The notes beneath the pieces were generated by a model. That model searched no databases and had not been told where the DNA came from. It saw only the letters and a program-made list of their open reading frames with translations. A DNA stretch of 64,000 bases from positions 62,001 to 126,000 of the forward strand of contig NZ_VFPQ01000001.1 of NCBI RefSeq assembly GCF_006716785.1. The letters run 5' to 3'. Origin of the DNA: Thermopolyspora flexuosa. GTDB taxonomy: Bacteria; Actinomycetota; Actinomycetes; Streptosporangiales; Streptosporangiaceae. Every line of letters starts with the position of its first letter. Position 1 is the first letter of the stretch. Positions 36,293 to 44,935 of this stretch are shown piece by piece. The position numbers and the translations under genes are program-made.

Positions 36293-37947
36293 GATGCCCG
36301 TTCCTGAGTGTCGAGGACGGCCCAGTCGCCCGTCCTCCGGTCGAGGATTCGATCGGAGAGCGGGAATCCGGCCGCCACGGCCGGTGACACGGGCGGCAAC
36401 GGCACCGTGAGCCGGACGACGGTGCCGCGGCCCTCCTCTGGTCGGATGGTCACGGTACCCCCCCATCGCTCCGCCCTCTCCCGCATCGCTCGCAGGCCGT
36501 ACCCGGCCTGGATCTCGCAACTGTCGTCGTTTCGGCCGATCGTGCCGCACCAGCGGCCGTCGTCGATCACGCTCGCCCTGAGCCGTTCGCCGTGGAGCCG
36601 CATCCGGATCGTCACGTTCTCCGCCTCGGCGTGCTTCACCACGTTGTGCACCGCCTCGGAGACGATGCGGTAGACGTCCTCGGCGAGCTCCCCCCGGACG
36701 CGCTCCAGACCCGGGCCGATGTCGACGACGAAGTTCAGGCCGGTGCGGTTGGCGGTGCTGTCGACCAGGGCCCGCACCGCCTCCTCGAGGCCGTCGAGCT
36801 CGGCCGCGGACCTCGGGCGCAGCTCGTGCACCATCGCGCGCAGGTCGGCGAGCACGGTCTGGGAGAGCGTGCCGACCTCGTCGGCGATGCGCCGTACCTG
36901 CTCCGAGGGTACGGCACCGCCCCGCGAGCCGAGCACCTCCATCGACTTGGCCAGCATGCTGATCGAGAACACCTGCTGCACGATCGAGTCGTGCAGGTCG
37001 CGGGCGATGCGCTGGCGCTCCTCGCGGCGCGCCGCGTCGCGCTCGCGCTGCAGCAGCGTGGCGTGGTCGACCGCGATCGCCGCCTGCTCCGCCATCGCGC
37101 GCAGGAACTCCAGCCGCCGCTTGGTGACCGCCTGGCCGGGCGCGAAGAACACGTTGATCACGCCGGCCGGGGTGCCGCGGATCTTGAGCGGGATGCTCGC
37201 GAACGCGTCCCACTTGAGCTCGCTCAGGTAGGAGCGCAGCGGGTCCCAGCCGGGGTTGGTCTGGATCTCCTCCCACCGGTTCGGCACGACGACCGGCCTG
37301 CCGGTCCGCAGCGCGTCGAGCATGCGCAGCGCCGCGCCCCGCCGCTGGCAGGTGAGCAGCCGGTCGAAGAAGTCCGGCAGGTGCGTGAAGCCGGCCGCGC
37401 CCATGATGCGCAGGTGCCGGCCCGCCTCGTCGAGGGTGAGGATCTGCACCCCGGCCAGCTCGTCGGCCTTCATCACCTCGGAGGCGAGCGCGTCGAGCAG
37501 GGCGGGCAGCGAGCACTCGCGGGCGAACTTCGCCGCGGTACGCGCGATCGCGGCGATGCGGCGCCAGCGCTGCCGCTCGTCGGTGACGTCGCGGAACGAC
37601 ACCACGGTGAGCGAGGGATCGGTGGGCAGGCGCTGCGCCCGGTAGGCGAACTCGCGGCGCACGCCCGGCTCGGGGCACCAGGTGGTCACGTGTTCGGTCG
37701 AGCCGTCGTCGAACAGCCCGAGCGGCTCGGCCTCGTCGTCCTGGGCGAGCGCGAACGGCGCCTCGGCGCCGATGAGCTCCTGTTCGGGTCGGCCGCACAG
37801 CCGTACCCCGGCCGGGTTGAGCTGGACGAACCGCCCGTCCGCGGAGACGACGGCGAGGCCGTCGGGCGCGTCGAGGGCGAGCCGAGCCCAGGACACGGCC
37901 GGGGAGGCGGTCACTTCCGCCTCTCCGCCGCGTGATGGACCGGCCAT
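36289..37947 (-). CDS. PAS-GAF sensor histidine kinase
   Basis: The 552-residue kinase has a PAS domain (about 18-130; DGLAVVSADGRFVQLNPAG), a GAF domain (about 150-300), a HisKA_3 box with His in RIARDLHDSIVQQVFSIS (about 327) and an HATPase domain ending in GYGLRAMRERAERWGG. There is no membrane segment, so it resembles cytoplasmic redox or gas sensors such as DevS. No heme ligand was assigned. The upstream gap to 38345 (398 bases) holds no gene. Confidence 0.92.
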   Translation of the reverse strand: MAGPSRGGEAEVTASPAVSWARLALDAPDGLAVVSADGRFVQLNPAGVRLCGRPEQELIGAEAPFALAQDDEAEPLGLFDDGSTEHVTTWCPEPGVRREFAYRAQRLPTDPSLTVVSFRDVTDERQRWRRIAAIARTAAKFARECSLPALLDALASEVMKADELAGVQILTLDEAGRHLRIMGAAGFTHLPDFFDRLLTCQRRGAALRMLDALRTGRPVVVPNRWEEIQTNPGWDPLRSYLSELKWDAFASIPLKIRGTPAGVINVFFAPGQAVTKRRLEFLRAMAEQAAIAVDHATLLQRERDAARREERQRIARDLHDSIVQQVFSISMLAKSMEVLGSRGGAVPSEQVRRIADEVGTLSQTVLADLRAMVHELRPRSAAELDGLEEAVRALVDSTANRTGLNFVVDIGPGLERVRGELAEDVYRIVSEAVHNVVKHAEAENVTIRMRLHGERLRASVIDDGRWCGTIGRNDDSCEIQAGYGLRAMRERAERWGGTVTIRPEEGRGTVVRLTVPLPPVSPAVAAGFPLSDRILDRRTGDWAVLDTQERAS

Positions 37948-38345
37948 GACGAGCTCCCTTCGCAGTGAATCGCATCACAAGGATGCATGGCGGACGCTGG
38001 CAAATCATCCCCGCCAGCGAAGATTGCGTCATTTGTCGCATATCGGACTCGTGGCATCGTCCCGACGATACGGCCGGGGTGGACGCGTCCGCGCGCCCGC
38101 CCGGCGCATCGAGCGGGCCGAGGCGGATCCGCGCGCGCGTGGGTGCGGGAGCTGCGCCGGCAGGAGCCGCGTCGCCGCGGCGTCACCGGCGGCGGATCGG
38201 CGAAACCCTCGGCATCGTCCGGCGGTCCGCCGGGGAGCGGTTCTCCGGCGAGGAGCGACGGCGTCCGCGCCGCTCGCGGTCATCCGCCCGCGAGCCCTCG
38301 CCGTGCATCACGCCGCAGGGTACGACACGGCCCGGACGGCGCGGC

Positions 38346-38843
38346 CTACCCCTCCTGCCAGGGCCGGAAGGTGGCGCGCCAGTCCGACGGCGGCAGCACG
38401 GGAACGTTCACCTCGATCCGGCCGGCCCGCTCGAACCGGAAGGTGACCGGAACGTGCTCGCCGCTGCGCAGCGGCCGGGTGAGCCCGGTGAGCAGCGCCT
38501 GCGGCTCGGGGGTGCCACCCACCCGGCGCTGCCGCGGGATCACCGACACGTCGCCGCGCACCCGGGCGCCGTCGAACAGCCCGGGCGAGCCGATCTCGAC
38601 GAGCCGGTCGTCGGTGGCCCGCTCGCTCACGACCGTGAAGTAGAGCGGCACGTCCTCGCCCTGCCGGAGCGGCCGCCCGCCGGGTGCGCCGATCATGAAG
38701 GCGTTCCGGAGCAGGATGCCGTTCGTCTCCCCGTTCGCGCCCTCGGTCGGGTCGTACGGCTCGCTGTACACCGACGCCCCGAGACCGCAGCCGGAGACGA
38801 GGGCGGCGACGGCGACCGTCAGGCAAGCCAGGCGCATCCTCAT
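38346..38843 (-). CDS. Lipoprotein, copper-chaperone (PCuAC)-like fold
   Basis: The 165-residue precursor has a lipobox LVSGC with Cys19. The mature part reads NGILLRNAFMIGAPGG, PLYFTVVSERATDDRL and VPVTFRFERAGRIEVNVPV, a beta-sandwich pattern seen in actinobacterial lipoproteins related to the PCu(A)C domain. The M-x10-M-x-M copper motif is not present, so copper binding is doubtful. It would be anchored outside the membrane. Confidence 0.7.
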   Translation of the reverse strand: MRMRLACLTVAVAALVSGCGLGASVYSEPYDPTEGANGETNGILLRNAFMIGAPGGRPLRQGEDVPLYFTVVSERATDDRLVEIGSPGLFDGARVRGDVSVIPRQRRVGGTPEPQALLTGLTRPLRSGEHVPVTFRFERAGRIEVNVPVLPPSDWRATFRPWQEG

Positions 38844-39035
38844 GCCGTCCCTCCACGACTCCTTCCCGCCGCGCAGTGGTTACCCGCCGCCGTGCGGCCC
38901 ATGCCGCGCCGGGCGTCCCTTGGCCGTCGGCTGGCGACCCGGTTGGCCGGGCTTGGCCGTACCCGCCCGGCGGGGTGGACACAACCGGCATTTGCCGCGC
39001 TGTATCCCTGGCAGGATTGATCGCCGGAGGTGGGG

Positions 39036-40697
39036 ATGAAGAGCGACCGCGGATACCTCTGGCTGGGGGCGCTGGCCGGCGTGTGCGCCTTCGTCGGACT
39101 GCGGATCCGGCAGCGGCGGCGCGACGGCACCGCCGTACCCGCGACCTCGCCCGACCGGCCCTCCGCGGCGCTCCCGGCGGAGCCGCCGGTGCGGATCGCC
39201 GGGCCGGTGCGGGCATCGGTACGGCCGGCGGCCAAGGGGAACGTGCGGGGCACGCCCGGGCCGGTCGACTCCCCGTCGCCCGCGAAGCCGGACCGGTTCG
39301 CCGTGGTCACCCGGGCCGTCGCCCTGGTGATCGCCGCGATCGGGACGGTGACCGGCGTGGGCGTCCTGCTGTCGCTGTGGACGCGGGACCGGTGGGGCGC
39401 CTACGCGGCCGTGGGCGAGGGCCTGCTGGCCGTCGCGGTGGCCGCGGGCGCGCTGCTCGCCGTCTGGGTGGCGGTCACCGCGCGCGGGCGGGACATCGAG
39501 ACGTACTTCCGGTCCGGCCGTCGCCGGGACGGGGCGGCGCGGCGGGCGGGCCGGGCGTGGGGCTTCCTGCTCGGCATCCCGCCCGTCCTCGGTCTCGCGA
39601 TCATCACCGAGCTGCGGGACCTGTACGCCGAGGGCCGCACCCCCGACCTGTTCCCCGTGTTCCCGTTCCCGGTCGAGCCGCCGCTCGACGCCTCGCTCAC
39701 CGCCCTCCTGCTCACGCTCACCCTCACCTGCTGCCCGCTCGCCCTCTACGTGTACCTGCGGGACCACCTGCCGCGCGGCACGGCCGTCGGGTTCGCGGTG
39801 GCGATCCTCGCCGTGATCTTCGTCATCGGCGCGGCGCAGGCCGTGTCCGGCAACGGTCCCATCGAGGCGCTCGGCCTCAGCGTGGAGTCGTACCTGATCG
39901 TGGCCGTGCTCTCGATCGGGGCGTTCCTGTGGGCCTTCGACCACCGCTCCGACGCGAGCCGGAGCAACCTGGGGGCGGCCCTCGTCGGCGGCGCGGTGAT
40001 CGGCTTCATCGTGTTCACCCAGCAGGACATCGCCGCCCGGCAGGCCGCCGAGGAGCAGGACCGGCAGGCGGCCCTCGACGTCATCCGGACCCAGACCGAC
40101 CTCACCGGCGCGGACCTCGCCTCCCGCGACCTGGCGGGTCTCTCGCTCCGCAACCGCCGCCTCGAGGACGCGAACCTCGACCGCGCGTCGCTGCTCGGCA
40201 CGGACCTGTCCCGGTCGAGCCTGTCCCGGGCGACCTTCACGGACGCGAAGGCCACCGGCGCCCGGCTCGCCGGCGCGGACCTCACCTGCGCGAACCTCCA
40301 GGGCGCCGACCTGCGCGACGCCGACCTCAGCGGCGTCACGCTGCGGATCACCGCCTACCCGCGGCGCCGCGTGATCCGCGTGGGCGACGCCGCGCCCGCG
40401 GGGTCGGACCTGTGCCGGGTGGTGGACGGCGACGTCTGGGGCACGGTACGGCTCCGCGGCGCGGACCTGCGCGGGGCGCGGCTCGACGGCGCCGACCTGC
40501 GCCGGGCGGACTTCTGCGGCGCGGACCTGCGCGGCGTCGACCTGAGCCGGACCCGGCTGCTCGTGTTCGCCGCCGACGCCCGTGACGACCGCTTCTACGC
40601 CCTGTTCCGGGACGCCGTGTTCGACGCTGCCACCCGCTGGCCCGCGCGGGTCGACCCGGGCCGCATCCCGCAGGGGACCGGCGCCTGCCGCTCCTGA
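39036..40697 (+). CDS. Membrane protein with pentapeptide repeats
   Basis: The ATG at 39036 follows GGAGGTGGGG and gives 553 residues. There is a short N-terminal hydrophobic segment, then six or seven membrane segments between about 90 and 335. A right-handed quadrilateral helix of A(D/N)LxX repeats follows (ADLASRDLAGLSLRNRRLED..., about 360-425 and 465-510), split by a 40-residue non-repeat insert. The repeats lie on the side after the last membrane segment, presumably cytoplasmic. Function is unknown; pentapeptide repeats mediate protein contacts or mimic DNA. Confidence 0.85.
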   Translation: MKSDRGYLWLGALAGVCAFVGLRIRQRRRDGTAVPATSPDRPSAALPAEPPVRIAGPVRASVRPAAKGNVRGTPGPVDSPSPAKPDRFAVVTRAVALVIAAIGTVTGVGVLLSLWTRDRWGAYAAVGEGLLAVAVAAGALLAVWVAVTARGRDIETYFRSGRRRDGAARRAGRAWGFLLGIPPVLGLAIITELRDLYAEGRTPDLFPVFPFPVEPPLDASLTALLLTLTLTCCPLALYVYLRDHLPRGTAVGFAVAILAVIFVIGAAQAVSGNGPIEALGLSVESYLIVAVLSIGAFLWAFDHRSDASRSNLGAALVGGAVIGFIVFTQQDIAARQAAEEQDRQAALDVIRTQTDLTGADLASRDLAGLSLRNRRLEDANLDRASLLGTDLSRSSLSRATFTDAKATGARLAGADLTCANLQGADLRDADLSGVTLRITAYPRRRVIRVGDAAPAGSDLCRVVDGDVWGTVRLRGADLRGARLDGADLRRADFCGADLRGVDLSRTRLLVFAADARDDRFYALFRDAVFDAATRWPARVDPGRIPQGTGACRS

Positions 40698-40819
40698 GCG
40701 ACCCGCCTGGCGTCGAGGTGACAGTCGCGCTGCCCCATCTGGCCGGGGGCGGCCCGGCGGGTTACGGTCCGAAGTGAGTGCGATCGTTTCGGTAACCCGT
40801 CGATGTGAGAGAGGCCGCC

Positions 40820-41050
40820 ATGCGGGATCGTCACGCCCCTGTCTTCCTCGCCCGGTTCTGCGGCAACTGCAACTGCGGCTGCCCCGAGCTGTACGTCGAC
40901 CCGGCGGCGGCGCCCGAGCGGCAGGTGATCATCACCGACGACTTCGGGCAGCGGGTGGAGATGAGCGTCGACCAGTTCCGGGACCTCGTCGAGTCGGCGA
41001 AGAGCGGCGCGCTCGACGACCTGCTCGACCGGCAGCTCGCCGGAGCCTGA
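40820..41050 (+). CDS. Small cysteine-cluster protein of unknown function
   Basis: The 76-residue product starts at the ATG preceded by GAGAGGCC (an ATG at 40805 is less likely). It contains CGNCNCGCP at residues 14-22, four cysteines in nine residues that could bind zinc or an iron-sulfur cluster, followed by a two-strand segment VIITDDFGQRVEMSVDQF and an acidic C-terminal helix. Short relatives occur in other actinobacteria, but I know of no function. It stands alone between the pentapeptide protein and the cytochrome b gene. Confidence 0.65.
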   Translation: MRDRHAPVFLARFCGNCNCGCPELYVDPAAAPERQVIITDDFGQRVEMSVDQFRDLVESAKSGALDDLLDRQLAGA

Positions 41051-41127
41051 GCCGAGCCCCGGGCGGCGCTCCCGGCCGTCCGCCCGCCCGCGGGCGGGCA
41101 CGGGCGCGGGCCGCCCGGAATCTCCCG

Positions 41128-41161
41128 GCTTTGCCGCGGAGAGGAAGGAAACCGGCAAAGC
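41128..41161 (+). promoter_or_regulatory. Inverted repeat upstream of the cytochrome b gene
   Basis: GCTTTGCCG (41128-41136) and CGGCAAAGC (41153-41161) are perfect nine-base arms. It may terminate the preceding small gene. A further pair, AACGAGA and TCTCGTT at 41222-41247, lies just before the ribosome site of the next gene and could be an operator. Confidence 0.4.
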
Positions 41162-41263
41162 TTCGCACGCCCTGCGGCGGCCACCGGATAAGACCTCCCT
41201 GCGGGGGTATGCGGCACCCCTAACGAGACGAGACCGCTCATCTCGTTGGGAGGCGCGGACAGC

Positions 41264-42763
41264 ATGGGTGTGTCGCCGTCGTTCGCCGAGGCCGATGACC
41301 GTTTCGGGAGCGCCCGCGCGCTGCGCAGGAACCTCCGCAAGCTGTTTCCCGACCACTGGACGTTCCTGCTCGGGGAGATCGCGCTCTACTCCTTCGTGCT
41401 CCTGATCCTCACCGGCACGTTCCTGACGTTCTGGTTTACCCCCTCGATGACCGAGGTGGTGTACGACGGGCCGTACCAGCCGCTGCGCGGCGCGTCGATG
41501 AGCCAGGCCTACGCCAGCACCCTTCAGATCAGTTTCGAGGTGCGCGGGGGCCTGCTGCTGCGGCAGATGCACCACTGGGCCGCGCTCCTCTTCGTGGCCG
41601 CGATCTTCACGCACCTGCTGCGGGTGTTCTTCACCGGCGCGTTCCGCAAGCCCAGGGAGCTCAACTGGGTGATCGGCGTCGGCATGCTCCTGCTCGCCAT
41701 CGCCGAGGGGTTCACCGGCTACTCCCTCCCCGACGACCTGCTCTCCGGGACCGGCCTGCGCATCGCCCAGGGGGTCCTGCTCTCCATCCCGCTCGTCGGG
41801 ACCTACCTGTCGTTCCTCGTCTTCGGCGGGGAGTTCCCGGGCGACATCGTCATCGCGCGGCTGTACCCGGTGCACATCCTGATCATCCCGGCGCTGCTGC
41901 TCGCGCTCGTCACCGTGCACCTCATGCTCGTGTGGGTGCAGAAGCACACCCAGTACCGCGGCCTGCACCGGACCGAGCGCAACGTCGTCGGCGCGCCGGT
42001 CCTCCCGTCGTTCGCCGCCAAGAGCATCGCGTTCCTGCTGTTCACGGCCGGGGTGATCGCCGGGCTCGGGGCGTTCGCCCAGATCAATCCGGTGTGGCTG
42101 TACGGTCCGTACACCCCGACCAACGTGTCCGCCTTCGCCCAGCCCGACTGGTACGTCGGATTCCTCGAGGGCACGCTGCGGCTCATGCCGTCGGTGGAGA
42201 CCACCCTGTTCGGTCACACGATCGCCTGGAACGTGCTCCTCCCCGCGGTGGTCTTCCCGCTGCTGTTCTTCACCGTCCTGGCGGCCTGGCCGTACCTCGA
42301 GCGGCGGATCACCGGCGACCGCGAACCCCACCACATCTGTGACCGCCCCCGCGACGTGCCCACCCGCACCGCCATCGGCGCCGCCGGCATCACCCTGTAC
42401 GGCGTGGCGTGGGCGGCGGGCGGCGACGACGTGCTCGCCCGCTTCCTCGACCTGAACCTGTTCGGCCTGGTGTGGTTCTTCCGGATCGCCCTGGTGGCCG
42501 GCCCGCTGCTCGCCTTCTTCCTCACCCGGCAGATCTGCCTCGGGCTGCAGCGCGCCGACGAGGAGATGGCGCACCACGGCGTGGAGAGCGGCGTGATCGA
42601 GCGCGCGCCGAGCGGCGGCTACTACGAGATCCTCACTCCGCCGGATCCGGAGGAGCGGGCGAAGCTGCCCGCCTCCTACAACGGCGGCCCCACCCGGCCG
42701 CGGGAGCTCGCACGGCACCGGTCGGGTGGTCCCGGCGCGGACCGGGACGAGGGGTCTCGGTAG
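41264..42763 (+). CDS. Cytochrome bc1 complex cytochrome b subunit (QcrB-like), stand-alone
   Basis: The ATG at 41264 has GGAGG ten bases upstream; the product is 499 residues. The four heme-ligand histidines lie in RQMHHWAALLFVAAIFTHLLR and in YPVHILIIPALLLALVTVHL, and the quinol-site residues (WYVGFLEGTLRLMP) follow, as in actinobacterial QcrB. There are eight or nine membrane segments and a 90-residue hydrophilic tail. qcrA and qcrC are not adjacent, so this is probably a second cytochrome b besides the main qcrCAB operon. Confidence 0.9.
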   Translation: MGVSPSFAEADDRFGSARALRRNLRKLFPDHWTFLLGEIALYSFVLLILTGTFLTFWFTPSMTEVVYDGPYQPLRGASMSQAYASTLQISFEVRGGLLLRQMHHWAALLFVAAIFTHLLRVFFTGAFRKPRELNWVIGVGMLLLAIAEGFTGYSLPDDLLSGTGLRIAQGVLLSIPLVGTYLSFLVFGGEFPGDIVIARLYPVHILIIPALLLALVTVHLMLVWVQKHTQYRGLHRTERNVVGAPVLPSFAAKSIAFLLFTAGVIAGLGAFAQINPVWLYGPYTPTNVSAFAQPDWYVGFLEGTLRLMPSVETTLFGHTIAWNVLLPAVVFPLLFFTVLAAWPYLERRITGDREPHHICDRPRDVPTRTAIGAAGITLYGVAWAAGGDDVLARFLDLNLFGLVWFFRIALVAGPLLAFFLTRQICLGLQRADEEMAHHGVESGVIERAPSGGYYEILTPPDPEERAKLPASYNGGPTRPRELARHRSGGPGADRDEGSR

Positions 42764-42827
42764 GGTTTCATGTATAGCCGGTAGGAAATATTGACATCCT
42801 GCCCGGCCGGAACCTAATGTCGCCGGT

Positions 42828-43034
42828 ATGAGCCAAGGCCGACACCCGACCCGGCGCGGGCGTCCCGGTGACCCCGCGGAGTTACCGGGCGAACCGGAAT
42901 ACCCCGGCGAGCTCCACTGGTACGACCTGCCGGACGACGACGCCGAACTCGAGGACGACCGGCCGGCGCCCCGTGCCCGGTGGCGCCTGTCGCGCGCCCT
43001 CACCGTGCTCGCCGCCTGGCGGGGCAGGCCATGA
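42828..43034 (+). CDS. Small hypothetical protein
   Basis: A 68-codon frame gives an acidic middle (PDDDAELEDDRP) between basic, proline-rich ends. Upstream lies an AT-rich promoter-like stretch (TTGACA at 42790-42795). No family is recognised and no strong ribosome site is seen, so it may not be a gene. Confidence 0.4.
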   Translation: MSQGRHPTRRGRPGDPAELPGEPEYPGELHWYDLPDDDAELEDDRPAPRARWRLSRALTVLAAWRGRP

Positions 43035-43071
43035 CCCGGCACATCGACGATCGACGAGAGGACGGTGCGCG

Positions 43072-43635
43072 GTGAGCGCGAGCATCGTGACCGTGGTCGG
43101 GAACCCCCGCCCCGGATCCCGTACCCTGCAGACGGCCGTCGCGGCGACGGCCGCGATCGCGGCGCGGATCGGCCACGACGTGCCGGACGGCGGCGGTGAC
43201 GTCGTCGACCTGTCGGCGCTCGGCCCGCAGCTGTTCGCCGCGGAGTCCCCGGAGGTCGACGCCGCCCTGAAGCTCGTCACCGGCGCGTCCGTGCTCGTCG
43301 TCGCCTCCCCCACCTACAAGGGCACCTACACCGGCCTGCTCAAGGCGTTCCTCGACCGGCTGCCGCCGAACGCGCTCGCCGGCACGGTGGCGCTGCCGCT
43401 GCTGGTGCTGGGCCACCCCCGGCACTCCCTCGCGGTCGAGGTCCACCTGCGCCCGCTGCTGGTGGAGCTGGGCGCGGCCGTGCCCACCCCCGGACTCGCC
43501 CTCCTCGAAGCCGACCTGCCCCGGCTGGACGAGGTGCTCGCCGGCTGGGCCGACCGCGTGGCCCCGCAGGTCGCCGCCGCGCTCGGCGGCGCGGGCCGCA
43601 CGGCCGAGGCGGCCGGTACGGCGCAGCCCGCCTAG
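43072..43635 (+). CDS. NADPH-dependent FMN reductase
   Basis: The GTG at 43072 follows GAGAGGAC. The 187-residue flavodoxin-like protein has VVGNPRPGSRT (the phosphate-binding loop), ASPTYKGTYTGLLKAFLDRLP and a C-terminal helix as in SsuE/MsuE reductases. It supplies reduced FMN, usually to a two-component monooxygenase. A flavin-reductase-domain protein follows on the same strand, but no monooxygenase is adjacent. Confidence 0.87.
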   Translation: MSASIVTVVGNPRPGSRTLQTAVAATAAIAARIGHDVPDGGGDVVDLSALGPQLFAAESPEVDAALKLVTGASVLVVASPTYKGTYTGLLKAFLDRLPPNALAGTVALPLLVLGHPRHSLAVEVHLRPLLVELGAAVPTPGLALLEADLPRLDEVLAGWADRVAPQVAAALGGAGRTAEAAGTAQPA

Positions 43636-43691
43636 GGGCAGGCCAGGGAACGGCGGCCGCACCGGGCCGCCCCGGCACCAGGAGTCACCCC

Positions 43692-44228
43692 ATGACCCAC
43701 ACCCTCCCCCCGGGCACCCGTGACCCGGATGCCCGCCCCCTCCGGCCCGTCGACGCCGACCGGTTCCGCCGGGCGCTCGCGGTGCACGCGGCCGGCGTCG
43801 TCGTGATCACCGCGCAGAGCGAGGGGACCCCCGTCGGGCTCACCGCGACCTCGTTCTCCTCGGTCAGCCTCAACCCCCCGCTCGTCTCGTTCTACGTCGA
43901 CCGCTCCTCCACCACCTGGCCTCGCCTGCGGGCGGCGGACCACTTCGCGGTGAACGTGCTCACCGCCGACCAGGCCGAACTGGCCCGGCGGTTCGCCCGT
44001 AAGGGCATCGACCGGTTCGCCGCCCCCACCCGCTGGCGTCCCGGGCCGCTCGGCGCGCCGCTGCTGCTCGACGTGTCGGCGCACCTGATCTGCCTGCCGT
44101 ACGAGTCGATCGACGTGGGGGACCACATCCTCGTGGTCGGCCTCGTCACCGAGGCCGAGGTGCACGAGCCCGGCCACCCCCTCATCTACCAGCGCGGCCG
44201 GTTCGGCCGCTTCCTGCCGCAGACCTGA
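43692..44228 (+). CDS. Flavin reductase domain (HpaC-like) protein
   Basis: The 178-residue protein has the flavin-reductase-like split-barrel fold: FRRALAVHAAGVVVITAQ, GLTATSFSSVSLNPPLVSFYVDR (FMN site) and DHILVVGLVTEAEV. It uses NAD(P)H to reduce FMN or FAD for a partner oxygenase, or binds FMN itself. The gap to the preceding FMN reductase is 56 bases, so the two are probably one operon. Confidence 0.87.
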   Translation: MTHTLPPGTRDPDARPLRPVDADRFRRALAVHAAGVVVITAQSEGTPVGLTATSFSSVSLNPPLVSFYVDRSSTTWPRLRAADHFAVNVLTADQAELARRFARKGIDRFAAPTRWRPGPLGAPLLLDVSAHLICLPYESIDVGDHILVVGLVTEAEVHEPGHPLIYQRGRFGRFLPQT

Positions 44229-44234
44229 TCCCGC

Positions 44235-44726
44235 TCAGCGCCGCACGGGGAACGCGCCCGCGGGCGTGCGCGCCAGGCCCGCGAGGGCCGCGGCGACCTC
44301 CGGGTCGGCGGTGAGCGCGGCGCGCACCGCCGGGTCCGTGTCGAGCAGCAGCGCGAGGTGGCCGAGCGCGTGGGCGGCCACGTGCTCGGGCCGTACCTCG
44401 CCCGGCGTGGGGCCGGCCGGGCCGTCGCCCCGGGCGAGCCGCGGCTCGGGAAGATCGATCGCGGGGAGTTCCGGCCACGGGTCGGGGCAGACGGCGTAGC
44501 TCAGCACGATCCGCCCGTCCGGCTCGTGGCGCCAGCTCGTGGAGTGCACCACGGTCCGCGCCGCGTCCGCCGGCACCGCCGCGAGCCGGCGGGCGGCCTG
44601 GTCGGGGCTCTCCCCGGGCGCGGGCGAGGTGACCAGGTGACGGTACGCCCAGCGGCCGTGACCGGCCACGCGCAGCGCCAGCACCTCGACGACGATCGGC
44701 GCCACGGCGACGTTCGCGCTCGACAC
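44235..44726 (-). CDS. Hypothetical protein
   Basis: A 163-residue soluble protein with no membrane segment. The N-terminal half has a strand pattern (VVEVLALRVAGHGRWAYRHL, IVLSYAVCPDP) and the C-terminal half is helical with HVAAHALGHLALLLDTDPAV. The PGE-PDQAARRL segment looks regular across similar actinobacterial proteins. I do not recognise the family. It faces the nik operon and shares its upstream region. Confidence 0.65.
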   Translation of the reverse strand: MSSANVAVAPIVVEVLALRVAGHGRWAYRHLVTSPAPGESPDQAARRLAAVPADAARTVVHSTSWRHEPDGRIVLSYAVCPDPWPELPAIDLPEPRLARGDGPAGPTPGEVRPEHVAAHALGHLALLLDTDPAVRAALTADPEVAAALAGLARTPAGAFPVRR

Positions 44727-44779
44727 GTCACTCCCCTCGGAGTGGGACGGATCACGTGATCAGGGCTCGGAGTTCGTAG

Positions 44780-44796
44780 TTGCCAACGATATGCAG
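44780..44796. promoter_or_regulatory. Weaker Nur-box-like site
   Basis: TTGCCA-ACGAT-ATGCAG keeps the TGC-N9-GCA core spacing of the Nur box (tTGCaa-N5-ttGCAA) with four mismatches. The ten bases TCGTAGTTGC that begin at 44774 recur at 44882 at the stronger site. It lies between the hypothetical gene and nikA. Confidence 0.4.
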
Positions 44797-44887
44797 AAGG
44801 GAGATTATCGCGGTTGTGTGCCGATCTGGGGTCGCCACGCCCGCGGTGTCCGGATTCGACTCGCATCCTGTAGCAAGGTTCTCGTAG

Positions 44888-44904
44888 TTGCATAAAACTT
44901 GCAA
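44888..44904 (+). promoter_or_regulatory. Nur box (nickel uptake regulator site) before nikA
   Basis: TTGCAT-AAAAC-TTGCAA matches the Streptomyces Nur consensus tTGCaa-N5-ttGCAA in 11 of 12 arm positions. It lies 31 bases before the nikA start, over the expected promoter. Nur with nickel would repress the operon. Confidence 0.7.
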
Positions 44905-44935
44905 TAAGGGAGCGCGCTGATTTACCGTCGGCCCC

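Noticed and set aside
35609-38041. 810-codon frame suggesting a kinase-regulator fusion
   Set aside because: Only the response regulator part is real. Upstream of GTG 36292 the frame is a shadow of the kinase gene, which is read in another frame and overlaps by GTGA.
43031-43075. 14-codon frame overlapping the FMN reductase start
   Set aside because: Too short, no conserved features; the overlap is expected by chance next to a GTGA start.
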